From positions 1 through 64,000 of the forward strand of contig NZ_ML660099.1 of NCBI RefSeq assembly GCF_007004655.1: a stretch of 64,000 nt of DNA, in the 5' to 3' direction. Shown one piece after another: positions 27,716 to 37,137 of this stretch. Each line of letters begins with the position of its first letter. Positions within the stretch are counted from its first letter, which is position 1. The notes under the pieces are model-generated. The model ran no database searches and had not been told where the DNA came from. It saw nothing but the letters and a program-made list of their open reading frames with translations. The position numbers were made by a program, and so were the translations under genes. The stretch comes from Exilibacterium tricleocarpae (lineage in GTDB: Bacteria; Pseudomonadota; Gammaproteobacteria; Pseudomonadales; Cellvibrionaceae).

Positions 27716-28204
27716 TCACAGACGCTTGATCTCAGCCTCGACCTCGACTTCCCTATCGCCGGCGAACAACAGCGTCATCGGAAACACCCCGCCGGCCTTC
27801 AGCTCCCCGCGCAGGCCAAACACCATCAAATGGTGGCCGCCCGGCTTTAGCTCCACCTCACTATAAGCCGGCACCTGCAATTGCGCTACCGGTCGCATGC
27901 GCATCATACCGTCGACATGCTCGTGGGTGTGGACTTCCATCTTGCCGGCCAGCTTTGAACGGGCCCCGATAAGCTGGTGCGGCTTAGCGCCGGTATTGCG
28001 CAGGTGCAAAAACACAGCCGCCACTGGGCTCCCCGGCGGCGGCAGTCGCAGGTAGGCCTTGGTCACCTGAACATTCTTCACCCCGGTATTTTTCACCCCG
28101 GTATTGTCTGTCTCGACGTCGGCCAATACCGGCGCCGCCCACAGGGTCAGGCTGCACAGCAGCAACAGCCCCGACCAGCGTTCATATAACTGTCCCGCTC
28201 TCAT
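27716..28204 (-). CDS. PCu(A)C periplasmic copper chaperone
   Basis: Periplasmic protein that binds Cu(I) and passes it to cytochrome oxidase. A signal peptide ends near PVLADVE. The family's metal ligands are visible: His and Met in the MEVHTHEHVDGMMRM block and the C-terminal HxM in GGHHLMVFG. The 162 residues fit DUF461/PCuAC. Just after the signal peptide there is a five-residue duplication (NTGVK NTGVK) from a 15-base tandem repeat. Both neighbours are membrane proteins on the same strand. Confidence 0.92.
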   Translation of the reverse strand: MRAGQLYERWSGLLLLCSLTLWAAPVLADVETDNTGVKNTGVKNVQVTKAYLRLPPPGSPVAAVFLHLRNTGAKPHQLIGARSKLAGKMEVHTHEHVDGMMRMRPVAQLQVPAYSEVELKPGGHHLMVFGLRGELKAGGVFPMTLLFAGDREVEVEAEIKRL

Positions 28205-28219
28205 TAAACCACTCCCCCT

Positions 28220-30184
28220 CTAGTCACCTGGCGCCCGGGCGCCGTCAATCGATTGTTTTGGTCTGCCCAAATGATATCCCTGCCCGCCGTCCACACCAAG
28301 TGCCGACAGCGCCTGCCACTCAGCCGCCGACTCGACCCCTTCGGCGAAAATCCTGACATCGCAACTGTGGGCGATCTGTACCAGCGATTTTACAAAAAAC
28401 TGATTATCCGCACTCTGCTCTATGGACTGTATGAAACAGCGATCGATCTTCAACATCTTCAGGTGAAGACTCTGCAGGTAGCTGAAATTCGAGCCACCGG
28501 CGCCAAAGTGATCGAGCGAAAGGGCTGCGCCGCACTGTTGCAACAGCGCCGATATCTCACGCACCGCCGGCTCGGCCAGAGAGAGGGTTTGTTCGGGCAC
28601 CTCAAACACAATACGCCCGGCAAACCGGCCGTGGCGCCGCAGGAATTCGCCCAGCCAGCGGCGAAAGCCCTGATCTTGAATGGACCGGGGAGAAAGATTG
28701 ACACAATAGTCAATCGCCGTGTCCTCATGCGGCTGCGCCAGCAACAGTTCGAGAATCAGCTTGTCGAAGGCAACACTGAGATTAAACCGCTCGGCCATGG
28801 GTAAAAACACACCGGCGTTGAGAATCCGGCCATCGTCGCGCAGCCGGCACAGTACCTCGACACAAACCGGGTGCCCGTTGAGATCGACGACCGGCTGGTA
28901 GTGTAACAATAACGCCCGCTCCTGCAGGACTTCCTGCAACAACTCCCGCCACTGCCCGGCCGCCCGCGCCCGCAGGTCGCGCTGCCCGGGCGGCGGCGTG
29001 AACAGGCGCCAACCCACCGCCCGGTGCTGGGCCTGGCGCAGCGCGGCATCGGCTTCACTCAGCAATTGGTGATCGGGCCCGACCGTGGCGGCAAAAGCCG
29101 CCCCCAGGTGCAGTCGCAGCCCGTATTGGCGATCGAACCAGCTCAGGTTGCGCAATGTCGTGTGCAACTGTTCCACACTCTGCTTGACCTCTTCGCGGTG
29201 CAGCCCCGGTAAAAACACGCAAAAATCGGCCCCGCCGCGCCGCGATAGGATGGCCTTGCTGTAATCGCCGGTGTACTCGCGCAAAGCCAGCGCCAGCTCG
29301 AGCAGGCACTGATCGCCCGTTGCCCGCCCGAACTGATCGTTGAACGCCTGCAGATTGCCAATGTTGATCAGCAACAGCAAACCGCTGCTGCCGCCCGTCT
29401 CGGCGTTGATATACGCCTCGAGGCGGGCGTCGAAGTCACGCCGGTTGGACAACTGGGTCACCGGGTCCAGATAGGCTTGCCGGCGCAGGGTCTCACTAAG
29501 TTCCACCTGTTCTTGAAACATAGCCTGGGTTTTTTTCACCATCCGATTCATGGCGACAACCATACGACGCAGCTCGCGGGTGCGCGGCAGCTTGTCCTGC
29601 ACCGGAAACTCGCGCCGGCAAATGGCCTCGGCCTGATTCTCGACCCGGCGCAGCGGGCGCAGCAACAGGCGCAGCCCCAGACCTGCGAGACCGTAACTGA
29701 GCACGGCGGTGAAGACAAACAGCCAGAACTGCTCGCGGGATACCCGCCACAGATCGCGATAGGCATAGCCCGGGTGCCCCACCACGATAACCTCGCCCAG
29801 CCGGTACCAGCCCGACAGCACCTCGGCGCGCCCGGAGGGCTCCGGCAGTTTAACGAAATCCACAAACCAGCGCGGCACGCCTTCGATATTGATCGGCCGC
29901 CCGCGCTCCACCACCGCCTCGCCATCGAGATTGAGATAGACGATGCGGCGGTAGTAGCCGCGGTCGAAAATAACATCGACCATGGAATTGATCTGGGCCA
30001 GGTCTTTTTCCTGGGCGGCGTGAGAGATGGTAAACCCGAGTGAGGTGGCGGTGTCCTCAGCGAGCGAGCGCATCTGTTCGTAAAAGTAGGTTCGGGTGTT
30101 AAAAACGCTGACCACCAGGTTGCCGGCTAGCAGGCAGGTAATCAAAAAAGTAATGGCAATGATCAACTGCCTGAGTAACGTCAC
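28220..30184 (-). CDS. LapD-like degenerate GGDEF-EAL receptor
   Basis: 654 residues: membrane helix 5-26, periplasmic domain 27-150 in the LapD/MoxY style, second helix about 152-175, HAMP-like linker, then GGDEF and EAL. The GGDEF motif is GGADF, so cyclase activity is lost. In the EAL domain the first motif is EVL, but the double Asp motif is DHFGAG (second metal Asp is His) and ITE reads EVPE, so hydrolysis is unlikely. Binding without turnover fits LapD, which signals outward to hold the LapG protease. No LapG gene lies in the window; a lipoprotein gene is directly upstream. Confidence 0.87.
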   Translation of the reverse strand: MTLLRQLIIAITFLITCLLAGNLVVSVFNTRTYFYEQMRSLAEDTATSLGFTISHAAQEKDLAQINSMVDVIFDRGYYRRIVYLNLDGEAVVERGRPINIEGVPRWFVDFVKLPEPSGRAEVLSGWYRLGEVIVVGHPGYAYRDLWRVSREQFWLFVFTAVLSYGLAGLGLRLLLRPLRRVENQAEAICRREFPVQDKLPRTRELRRMVVAMNRMVKKTQAMFQEQVELSETLRRQAYLDPVTQLSNRRDFDARLEAYINAETGGSSGLLLLINIGNLQAFNDQFGRATGDQCLLELALALREYTGDYSKAILSRRGGADFCVFLPGLHREEVKQSVEQLHTTLRNLSWFDRQYGLRLHLGAAFAATVGPDHQLLSEADAALRQAQHRAVGWRLFTPPPGQRDLRARAAGQWRELLQEVLQERALLLHYQPVVDLNGHPVCVEVLCRLRDDGRILNAGVFLPMAERFNLSVAFDKLILELLLAQPHEDTAIDYCVNLSPRSIQDQGFRRWLGEFLRRHGRFAGRIVFEVPEQTLSLAEPAVREISALLQQCGAALSLDHFGAGGSNFSYLQSLHLKMLKIDRCFIQSIEQSADNQFFVKSLVQIAHSCDVRIFAEGVESAAEWQALSALGVDGGQGYHLGRPKQSIDGARAPGD

Positions 30185-30255
30185 TATCTAAATCCTTCGT
30201 CTAACACAATACCCGCACCGATGAGGCGAGGCCCGACCGGCGTTTGCTGTACCGG

Positions 30256-30984
30256 TCAATCGATCGGCGGCAGCAACAGAATCTTCGGGCGCTTGCCCAG
30301 TTTGATGTCGCCGCGCAGGCGGTAGCCCGCCACCGCCTTCTTCATCTGCTGGTAAATCCAGCGTCCCTCGGCATCACTGCGGGCAACGATCAACAGCGAG
30401 ACGTTCTCCTGGCGGGCCTGGCGGGCAATCGCCTGCAGATACTCGACGGTGTCATTGTTCTGCTGCTCGAGGCCCGCCTCCGTCAGCGGAAACTCATTGT
30501 TCGTCCCGATGTACTCCGGTTGCCGGGCCTTCAGCGACGCCACCGCCTGCGCCAACTCCTTGGCCAGAGCTTCGATATCGGCATTGTCGGCCTCCACAAG
30601 ACGCGCCCGCTCGATCAGGGCCCTGGCCTTTCCATAATGCTGCGCCGCAGCCGCCTCCCGGGCCAACTGCAGGTAGCGCGCAAGTATCATCCGCAAACCG
30701 GCCAGCGCCTGCTCGTTGCCCGGCTTCAACATCAGCACTGCCTGAAAGCGGTCAAAGGCATTGTCGTGCAGCGGTGCGGTCAGGCGATCCGCTGCCAGTG
30801 CCTGTTCGGCATCGCCTAACAGTTGCCTGACATCGTCATCGACGGTGCGCACCGGGCGCGCCGGCGGCGCGGGCTTGGACTCGGGGGCGGGCGCTGCCTC
30901 CGGCAGTGGCACCAACACCGGCACCGTCTCACAGCCGGCCAGCAGCAGAGGTAACACCCATGCGAATTGTCTAATTATCTTCAT
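30256..30984 (-). CDS. lipoprotein upstream of the LapD-like gene
   Basis: 242 residues with a signal peptide and lipobox LLLAGC (Cys 18). A Pro-rich linker (20-50) leads to TPR-like helices (about 55-150) and a C-terminal part with SLLIVARSDAEGRW and YRLRGDIKLGKRP that looks like a compact alpha/beta unit. I do not recognise a named family. It precedes the LapD-like gene by 71 bases on the same strand. The ATG at 30984 gives a normal signal peptide; an ATG three codons earlier is also possible. Confidence 0.7.
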   Translation of the reverse strand: MKIIRQFAWVLPLLLAGCETVPVLVPLPEAAPAPESKPAPPARPVRTVDDDVRQLLGDAEQALAADRLTAPLHDNAFDRFQAVLMLKPGNEQALAGLRMILARYLQLAREAAAAQHYGKARALIERARLVEADNADIEALAKELAQAVASLKARQPEYIGTNNEFPLTEAGLEQQNNDTVEYLQAIARQARQENVSLLIVARSDAEGRWIYQQMKKAVAGYRLRGDIKLGKRPKILLLPPID

Positions 30985-31286
30985 AAATCTCATTAAACAC
31001 CGACTTGGCTGCAAATACCGTGAACCGCACCGATAAAGCACCGGGACAAAGCTTCAAAGTGGTTATCAGGTGATCCCGGGCTGGCGCCGCCAAAGCTTAC
31101 TGCCCTGCGCATAATTAGCCCTGAATTACTGACCTTGGGTCTGTGGTCCTTATTAAGCGGTCCTCTAGGTGATCCTTTTGTGATCCTCTAGGCGACCACC
31201 CGGGGCCGGTTCAGCTACAATGGAGCGAACTCTGCCTGAAAGCATAGGTCAAAGCAACGCCCTTCAATCAGACAAAAAGTGGATTT
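30985..31286. other. divergent intergenic region lipoprotein / dsbD
   Basis: Holds the divergent start regions of the lipoprotein and dsbD. TCCTCTAGG occurs twice (31161-31169 and 31184-31192) with GGTC/GATC flanks, a short direct repeat of unknown meaning just upstream of dsbD. No clear promoter was identified. Confidence 0.4.
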
Positions 31287-33092
31287 ATGCGCCAGACACG
31301 CCAACTTCTCCCCAACGCTTTCAGGATGTTTTGTATTTGCCTGCTCGGCGTCGGCCTCGCGGCCCAGGCGCAGTTCGATGCCGTCAGTGGCAGCGCCACA
31401 GAAACCGGCGGCTGGGGGGTGCAGGAGTTCCTGCCGGTGGAGGAAGCCTACCAAGTGGAGGTCGACGTTACCGATACCGAGCTGCTCCTGCTCTGGAATA
31501 TCGCCCCGGGTTACTACCTTTACAAGGAGCGCTTTCAACTGCAAGCCAGCAGCGAGGGACAGCCGCTGGCGCTGGCGCCGGTCTACCGGGAGGGCAAAGT
31601 TAAATACGATGACTATTTCGAGAAAGAACTGGAAGTCTTCTACACTAGCACCGATATAACGGCTGCGCTGCCACAGCCTGTACCGGCAACCTTCGAACTT
31701 ACCGTGACGTCACAGGGTTGTGCCGACGCCGGTCTGTGCTACCCGCCGCAGAAAGCGCATTTTCGTATCGACCTCGCCGACGGCAGCGTCACATCGTTTA
31801 CGCCGGTGGCGACCCAGGCGGACACCACACCGGGCAGCGCTGGCGGTGCCGGTGCTGCGGCCCCGGCCGGCAGTGACGCCTTCCTGCCTTATATCCTGTT
31901 GCTGGCCATCGCCGGCGGCGCCATCCTCAACCTGATGCCCTGTGTGTTCCCGGTATTGTCGATCAAGGCACTGAGCCTGGCATCGGCCGGCGAGTCGCCC
32001 CAGCACCTGCGCCTGCACGGCTGGGCCTTTACCGCTGGTGTGGTGATGGCCTTTTTGGCGGTGGCCGCGGCGATGCTGGCAACACGGGCCGGCGGCCAGG
32101 CCGTCGGCTGGGGCTTCCAGTTGCAGTCACCACTGTTTATCAGTTTTCTGGTCTATCTGTTCTTTATCATGGGCTTGAGCCTGTCCGGCATGATCAACTT
32201 CGGCACCCGACTGATGGGCGTCGGCCAATCACTAACCCAGGGCTCGGGGCTCAGGCCCTCTTTCTTCACCGGTGTGCTGGCCGCGGTGGTGGCAAGCCCC
32301 TGCACGGCACCGCTGATGGGCACTGCCATCGGCTTTGCCATGACCCAGACCACCGCCGTGGCGCTCGGTGTCTTTGCCGCGCTCGGCTTTGGCATGGCAC
32401 TGCCGTTTTTGCTGCTGAGCTATGCGCCGCGCCTGGCAACCTACCTGCCGGCGCCGGGCCCCTGGATGGAGACCATGAAACAGGCGCTTGCCTTCCCGCT
32501 CTATCTCACCGCCGTATGGCTGCTCTGGGTACTGGGTCGCCAGGTGGGCAGCGATGCGGTGGCGTTTCTCAGTATCGGTGCCGTCCTGGTGACCTTTGCC
32601 TTCTGGCTCGCCAATCAATCGCTCAGCAGCACCATTGGCCGCCTGCTGCGCGGCACCGCGGTCACGGCATCGCTGTTGGGGGCGGCGGCCATTCCCCTGC
32701 TGGGACAGTCGGCCGGCGAGGAGGATCACTGGGAGCCCTACACGCCGGAGCGGCTGGCCGAGCTGACAGCCGCCGGCGAACCCGTACTGGTCAACCTGAC
32801 GGCCGACTGGTGTATCACCTGCCTGGCCAATGAAAAAATCGCCCTCAACACCGAGCGGGTCAACCAGGCGTTGGCCCTCAACGACATCTATACCCTCAAA
32901 GGCGACTGGACCAACTACAACTCGGATATCACTGAGTTACTCAACCGCTACGGTCGCAACGGCGTACCGCTGTACCTGTTGTTCCCGGCCCGCAAAGGCG
33001 CCGAGGCGGAAATCCTGCCACAACTTCTCACCGAGGCACTGGTGCTGGACGCTATCGAGCGCGCCGCTTTGACACAAACAGCGCAAAATTGA
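31287..33092 (+). CDS. dsbD: thiol:disulfide interchange protein DsbD
   Basis: Carries electrons from cytoplasmic thioredoxin across the inner membrane to periplasmic DsbC, DsbG and CcmG. All three modules are visible: signal peptide and alpha domain with C145 and C151 (GCADAGLCYPP); membrane domain with C219 (MPCVFP) and C339 (SPCTAP); and thioredoxin-like gamma domain with C509/C512 (WCITC). The 601 residues are usual. It begins the plus-strand run dsbD-aroQ-accB-accC that matches Pseudomonas. Confidence 0.96.
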   Translation: MRQTRQLLPNAFRMFCICLLGVGLAAQAQFDAVSGSATETGGWGVQEFLPVEEAYQVEVDVTDTELLLLWNIAPGYYLYKERFQLQASSEGQPLALAPVYREGKVKYDDYFEKELEVFYTSTDITAALPQPVPATFELTVTSQGCADAGLCYPPQKAHFRIDLADGSVTSFTPVATQADTTPGSAGGAGAAAPAGSDAFLPYILLLAIAGGAILNLMPCVFPVLSIKALSLASAGESPQHLRLHGWAFTAGVVMAFLAVAAAMLATRAGGQAVGWGFQLQSPLFISFLVYLFFIMGLSLSGMINFGTRLMGVGQSLTQGSGLRPSFFTGVLAAVVASPCTAPLMGTAIGFAMTQTTAVALGVFAALGFGMALPFLLLSYAPRLATYLPAPGPWMETMKQALAFPLYLTAVWLLWVLGRQVGSDAVAFLSIGAVLVTFAFWLANQSLSSTIGRLLRGTAVTASLLGAAAIPLLGQSAGEEDHWEPYTPERLAELTAAGEPVLVNLTADWCITCLANEKIALNTERVNQALALNDIYTLKGDWTNYNSDITELLNRYGRNGVPLYLLFPARKGAEAEILPQLLTEALVLDAIERAALTQTAQN

Positions 33093-33433
33093 AGCTGTTC
33101 GGCGTTTTTCCTGGCCAAAAGCCGGTATATTTCACCAATGTCGGCAATCAGGGGGGTAACCTTGCCCGTTTGGTGCCGAAAACGCTAAAAATGACCACTG
33201 AACCACAGTCACAATAAGACAAACTTCGCCAAACTTGCAGGTAAATGCGGCTAATTTCAAAAAAAACAGCCCGAGCGTGGACAGCTAGGTAAATATGCGG
33301 CAAACTCCCGCCTGTTAGCGCCCAGGTCGGGGACCGCCCTGCGCATCGCTAATGTCTGGGTTTCCCAATGGCTTGATTAAACGTCGCCTGATTGAGATAG
33401 CTGATAAATCGCTGCTAAATAATAGGACCAACA
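33093..33433. other. intergenic region dsbD / aroQ
   Basis: No gene is seen in these 341 bases. TTGAGA and TAAATA 18 bases apart near 33391-33420 could serve as the aroQ promoter, but the TAAATA box is only a moderate match. An A-tract lies at about 33258-33267. Confidence 0.4.
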
Positions 33434-33880
33434 ATGTCCACCATATTGGTATTACACGGGCCCAACCTGAATCTGCTCGGTACCCGCGAGCCCGACATCT
33501 ACGGCGCCGATACCTTGGAAAGTATCAACCAGCGGCTCACTGCGCTCTGTATTGACGCGGGCCACCACCTGCAGGTTTTGCAAAGCAACGCCGAATACGA
33601 GCTGATCAATCGCATCCACGATGCGCGCCAGGAAGGGGTCAATTTCATTCTGATCAACCCGGCCGCCTTTACCCACACCAGTGTGGCGCTGCGCGATGCG
33701 CTGGCCGCCGTGGCAATACCTTTTATCGAGCTGCACCTGTCCAACGTTCACAGCCGTGAGGCATTTCGCCGGCACTCGTATTTTTCCGATATCGCCGCCG
33801 GCGTGATCTGCGGGTTCGGCGCCCTGAGCTATGAATTGGCTTTACAGGCCGCCTTTGCACAGTTGAAAACCTCGGAATAA
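33434..33880 (+). CDS. aroQ: type II 3-dehydroquinate dehydratase
   Basis: Third shikimate-pathway step; the small dodecameric type II enzyme. The 148 residues contain [12 protein letters not shown] (catalytic Arg/Tyr loop), NPAAFTHTS, and [15 protein letters not shown] with the catalytic His. AGGA precedes the ATG. It lies just upstream of accB, an order common in gammaproteobacteria. Confidence 0.97.
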   Translation: MSTILVLHGPNLNLLGTREPDIYGADTLESINQRLTALCIDAGHHLQVLQSNAEYELINRIHDARQEGVNFILINPAAFTHTSVALRDALAAVAIPFIELHLSNVHSREAFRRHSYFSDIAAGVICGFGALSYELALQAAFAQLKTSE

Positions 33881-33962
33881 TGCAGCGGCTGTCAATTGTG
33901 TAAAGGCGATCCGGTCTACCCGCAGGCATTGTCAAAACCCTAAAACGATTAGAGAGACGTCA

Positions 33963-34418
33963 ATGGATATTCGCAAAATTAAAAAATTGATTGAACTGCT
34001 CGAAGAGTCAGACATCGGCGAGTTGGAAATCAAGGAAGGAGAAGAGTCGGTGCGGATCAGCCGCAGCTCCGGCAACCCGCCGGCACAGCCCTTGGCCCCG
34101 GCGCCCGTGGTGGCCGCCCCGGCCCCGGCACCGGTCAGTAGCGAGCCCGTGGCCGAGTCCCGCGAGACCGGGCAGATTCCGGCGGGTCACCTCATTAAGT
34201 CACCCATGGTGGGTACTTTTTACGCCGCCCCCAGCCCGGGTTCTCCCCCCTTTGTCGAGGTGGGTAAACATGTGAAACCCGGGGATGTCATTTGCATCGT
34301 CGAAGCCATGAAAATGATGAACCAAATCGAGGCCGACAAAGCCGGCACAGTGGAAGCTATCCTGGTTGAAGACGGCGAACCGGTGGAATTTGACCAGCCC
34401 CTGATAACGATCGTTTAA
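33963..34418 (+). CDS. accB: biotin carboxyl carrier protein of acetyl-CoA carboxylase
   Basis: Carries the biotin that shuttles CO2 in the first step of fatty acid synthesis. The biotinylated lysine is K117 in EAMKMMN. A Pro/Ala-rich flexible linker (about 38-66) joins the N-terminal helix to the biotinyl domain (about 75-151), the usual design. AccC follows after 47 bases. Confidence 0.97.
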   Translation: MDIRKIKKLIELLEESDIGELEIKEGEESVRISRSSGNPPAQPLAPAPVVAAPAPAPVSSEPVAESRETGQIPAGHLIKSPMVGTFYAAPSPGSPPFVEVGKHVKPGDVICIVEAMKMMNQIEADKAGTVEAILVEDGEPVEFDQPLITIV

Positions 34419-34465
34419 CTGACCTGTTCACGTCTGGGTGACGATTGGGCCGAGGAGCTGCCACC

Positions 34466-35806
34466 ATGTTTAAAAAAGTACTGATCGCCAATCGGGGCGA
34501 AATTGCGTTGCGCATACTGCGCGCCTGTAAAGAACTGGACATCGACACGGTTGCGGTACACTCGCAGATCGACCGCGACCTGAAACATGTGCGCCTGGCG
34601 GACGAATCCGTCTGCATAGGCCCCAACCGCTCGCCGGAGAGCTACCTCAATATACCGGCCATCATCAGCGCCATGGAGATTACCGACTCTGTCGCGGTGC
34701 ACCCCGGTTACGGTTTTCTCGCGGAAAATGCCGACTTCGCCGAGCAGGTGCAAAAAAGCGGCTTTGTCTTTATCGGGCCCGACCCCGACGTGATCCGCCT
34801 GATGGGCGACAAGGTGTCGGCCATCGCCGCAATGAAAAAAGCCGGGGTACCCACAGTGCCCGGTTCCGACGGCCCGCTGCCCGAGAGCAAAGAACGCTGT
34901 GTGGAAATCGGCCGCCAGGTCGGTTATCCGGTCATCATCAAGGCGGCTGCCGGCGGCGGCGGCCGCGGCATGCGGGTGGTGCACACGGAATCGGCGCTGC
35001 TGAATTCCATCCACGTCACCAAAGCGGAGGCCAAGGCCGCCTTCGGCGACGATACCGTCTACATGGAAAAGTTCTTACAGAACCCCCGCCATGTGGAAAT
35101 CCAGGTGCTCTGCGACGGCCAGGGCGGCGCCATTCACCTGCACGACCGCGACTGTTCGCTGCAGCGGCGCCATCAAAAAGTCCTGGAGGAGGCCCCCGCC
35201 CCGAACATCCCCCCCGAGGTGCGCCGCGACGTGCAGCAGGCCTGTGTCAACGCCTGCCTTGAGATCGGCTATAAAGGGGCGGGAACCTTCGAGTTTCTCT
35301 ACGAGGACGGCGGTTTCTACTTCATTGAAATGAACACCCGTATTCAAGTCGAGCACCCAGTTACGGAAATGATCACCGGAATTGATCTCATCCGCGAACA
35401 GATACGTGTCTGCAGCGGCGAGCGATTGTCGATCAGGCAGGAAGACGTCAAGGTAAACGGCCATGCCTTTGAGTGCCGTATCAATGCCGAAGACCCGAAG
35501 ACGTTTATGCCCAGCCCCGGGCGGGTAAACAACTTCCACGCCCCGGGCGGCCTCGGTGTCAGGGTGGATTCACACCTTTACAGCGGCTATAGGGTACCCC
35601 CCGACTACGACTCTATGATCGCCAAGATCATCACCCACGGGGACACCCGCGAGGTAGCGCTGAGACGTATGCGAAATGCACTCGACGAACTGGTGGTGGA
35701 CGGCATTCGCACCAACACGGCACTGCAACAGGAGTTGGTACGGGATTCCGATTTTGCCAAGGGCGGCGTCAATATCCACTACCTCGAGAAAAAGCTGGGC
35801 ATGTAA
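34466..35806 (+). CDS. accC: biotin carboxylase subunit of acetyl-CoA carboxylase
   Basis: ATP-grasp enzyme that carboxylates biotin on AccB. 446 residues from the ATG at 34466, chosen because GAGGAG precedes it and the family starts [12 protein letters not shown]. Visible motifs: the Gly-rich ATP lid [27 protein letters not shown], and [14 protein letters not shown], which holds active residues. It forms an operon with accB. Confidence 0.97.
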   Translation: MFKKVLIANRGEIALRILRACKELDIDTVAVHSQIDRDLKHVRLADESVCIGPNRSPESYLNIPAIISAMEITDSVAVHPGYGFLAENADFAEQVQKSGFVFIGPDPDVIRLMGDKVSAIAAMKKAGVPTVPGSDGPLPESKERCVEIGRQVGYPVIIKAAAGGGGRGMRVVHTESALLNSIHVTKAEAKAAFGDDTVYMEKFLQNPRHVEIQVLCDGQGGAIHLHDRDCSLQRRHQKVLEEAPAPNIPPEVRRDVQQACVNACLEIGYKGAGTFEFLYEDGGFYFIEMNTRIQVEHPVTEMITGIDLIREQIRVCSGERLSIRQEDVKVNGHAFECRINAEDPKTFMPSPGRVNNFHAPGGLGVRVDSHLYSGYRVPPDYDSMIAKIITHGDTREVALRRMRNALDELVVDGIRTNTALQQELVRDSDFAKGGVNIHYLEKKLGM

Positions 35807-35832
35807 CTGCGCACGCCTGCACAGGAATCGCC

Positions 35833-36717
35833 ATGGCCTGGCTGCAATTGCGAATACACACCTCCCGCGCGCAATCCGGCACTGTCGAGGCAGCCCTGCT
35901 GGCGGCGGGCGCCGCCTCGGTAACCTTCGAGGACGCTGCCGATCAGCCCATTCTGGAACCGGCACTGGGCGAGACGCCGCTGTGGGAGGCGGTACGCATC
36001 ACCGGCCTGTTCGATGCTGCCGTCGATACCCGCGGCGCCATCGATACCGCCGCCGCCCACTGCGGCGGTAAACTGCCCCGCCATACCTGGGAGTTGCTGG
36101 AAGACAAGGACTGGGAGCGGGAGTGGATGCAGCACTACCACCCGATCCGCTGCGCCGGGAACCTCTGGATTTGCCCCAGTTGGACTGCGCCGCCGGACCC
36201 GGGTGCGGTCAACCTGTTGCTGGACCCGGGCCTGGCGTTCGGCACCGGCACCCACCCGACCACCTTTTTATGCCTGCAGTGGCTGGCCGCACAGACACTC
36301 AGCGGTACCACCGCAGTGGACTATGGCTGCGGCTCGGGCATTCTCGGTATCGCCGCCCTGCTGCTCGGTGCCGAGCGGGTGGTGGGCACCGATATCGATC
36401 CCCAGGCGCTGGCGGCCACACACCGGAATGTGGCGCGCAACGGCCTGGCTGTGGATCGCTTTCCCGTCTACACACCCGCTGCCTGCCCCGGCCTGGAGGC
36501 CGATCTGGTAATGGCCAATATTCTCGCCGGTCCGCTGATGGAGCTGGCCCCGACCCTGACGGCATTGACCAGACCCGGCGGCCGGCTGTGCCTGTCGGGC
36601 ATTCTGGCGACTCAGGCAGAAACCGTGATGGCCGCCTATACTCGGGACTTTGACTTTGCGCCCGTACAACAGCGACAGGAGTGGGTTTGCCTGAGCGCGG
36701 TGAAAGCCGCCCGCTGA
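35833..36717 (+). CDS. prmA: ribosomal protein L11 methyltransferase
   Basis: SAM-dependent enzyme that trimethylates L11. The 294 residues show the N-terminal L11-binding domain, then the SAM motif VDYGCGSGILGIAALLLGA, the GTDIDPQAL acidic loop and MANILAGPL (the NxxxxP-like motif). It starts 26 bases after accC, as in Pseudomonas. Confidence 0.96.
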   Translation: MAWLQLRIHTSRAQSGTVEAALLAAGAASVTFEDAADQPILEPALGETPLWEAVRITGLFDAAVDTRGAIDTAAAHCGGKLPRHTWELLEDKDWEREWMQHYHPIRCAGNLWICPSWTAPPDPGAVNLLLDPGLAFGTGTHPTTFLCLQWLAAQTLSGTTAVDYGCGSGILGIAALLLGAERVVGTDIDPQALAATHRNVARNGLAVDRFPVYTPAACPGLEADLVMANILAGPLMELAPTLTALTRPGGRLCLSGILATQAETVMAAYTRDFDFAPVQQRQEWVCLSAVKAAR

Positions 36718-37137
36718 GGGCCGATATCAACAGCGATAATAACACCGGCTGCAGTGTTGCCGGCCGCCGGCTGGCGCGAAATTGAGAAACGGTGCAAAAA
36801 ACGACCATCGATCGGCCCCAAAGTTAGAATACACTTGCGCTATAGCCTATAAACCATTGCTATAAGTAAAAAAAAGCGCTTGAATAGGAGGCTGTCCCTA
36901 GCCTGGATATGGCCGATGTGTCGGACCAGCCAGTGGGACACGCGCCAGTGGGACACGCTGAAGTTGGCGTTTGGCGCAGAGCATGTGGATCGAGCGGCAT
37001 TTCAGGCTCGACTATCGTTGGTAACTGTACCGTATGGCACGGTTGTAGGTGTGCCGCATGGCACGACAGCAATATCCGGGCTAACGGCACTCAAACTGAG
37101 ATTACCCCGGCCAAAGGCATAGGAACCCAGCCAGATT
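36718..37137. other. intergenic region with short repeats
   Basis: About 420 bases without a convincing gene. It contains a tandem CCAGTGGGACACGC (near 36928-36956), and two related GGCAC-rich copies (ccgtatggcacgg and gccgcatggcacg, near 37030-37065), the second containing the dyad GTGCC-gcat-GGCAC. A frame across it (36909-37172) translates to repeated PVGHA units and is not credible as a protein. It may be a decayed repeat element or a structured leader of the DUF3426 gene. Confidence 0.45.
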
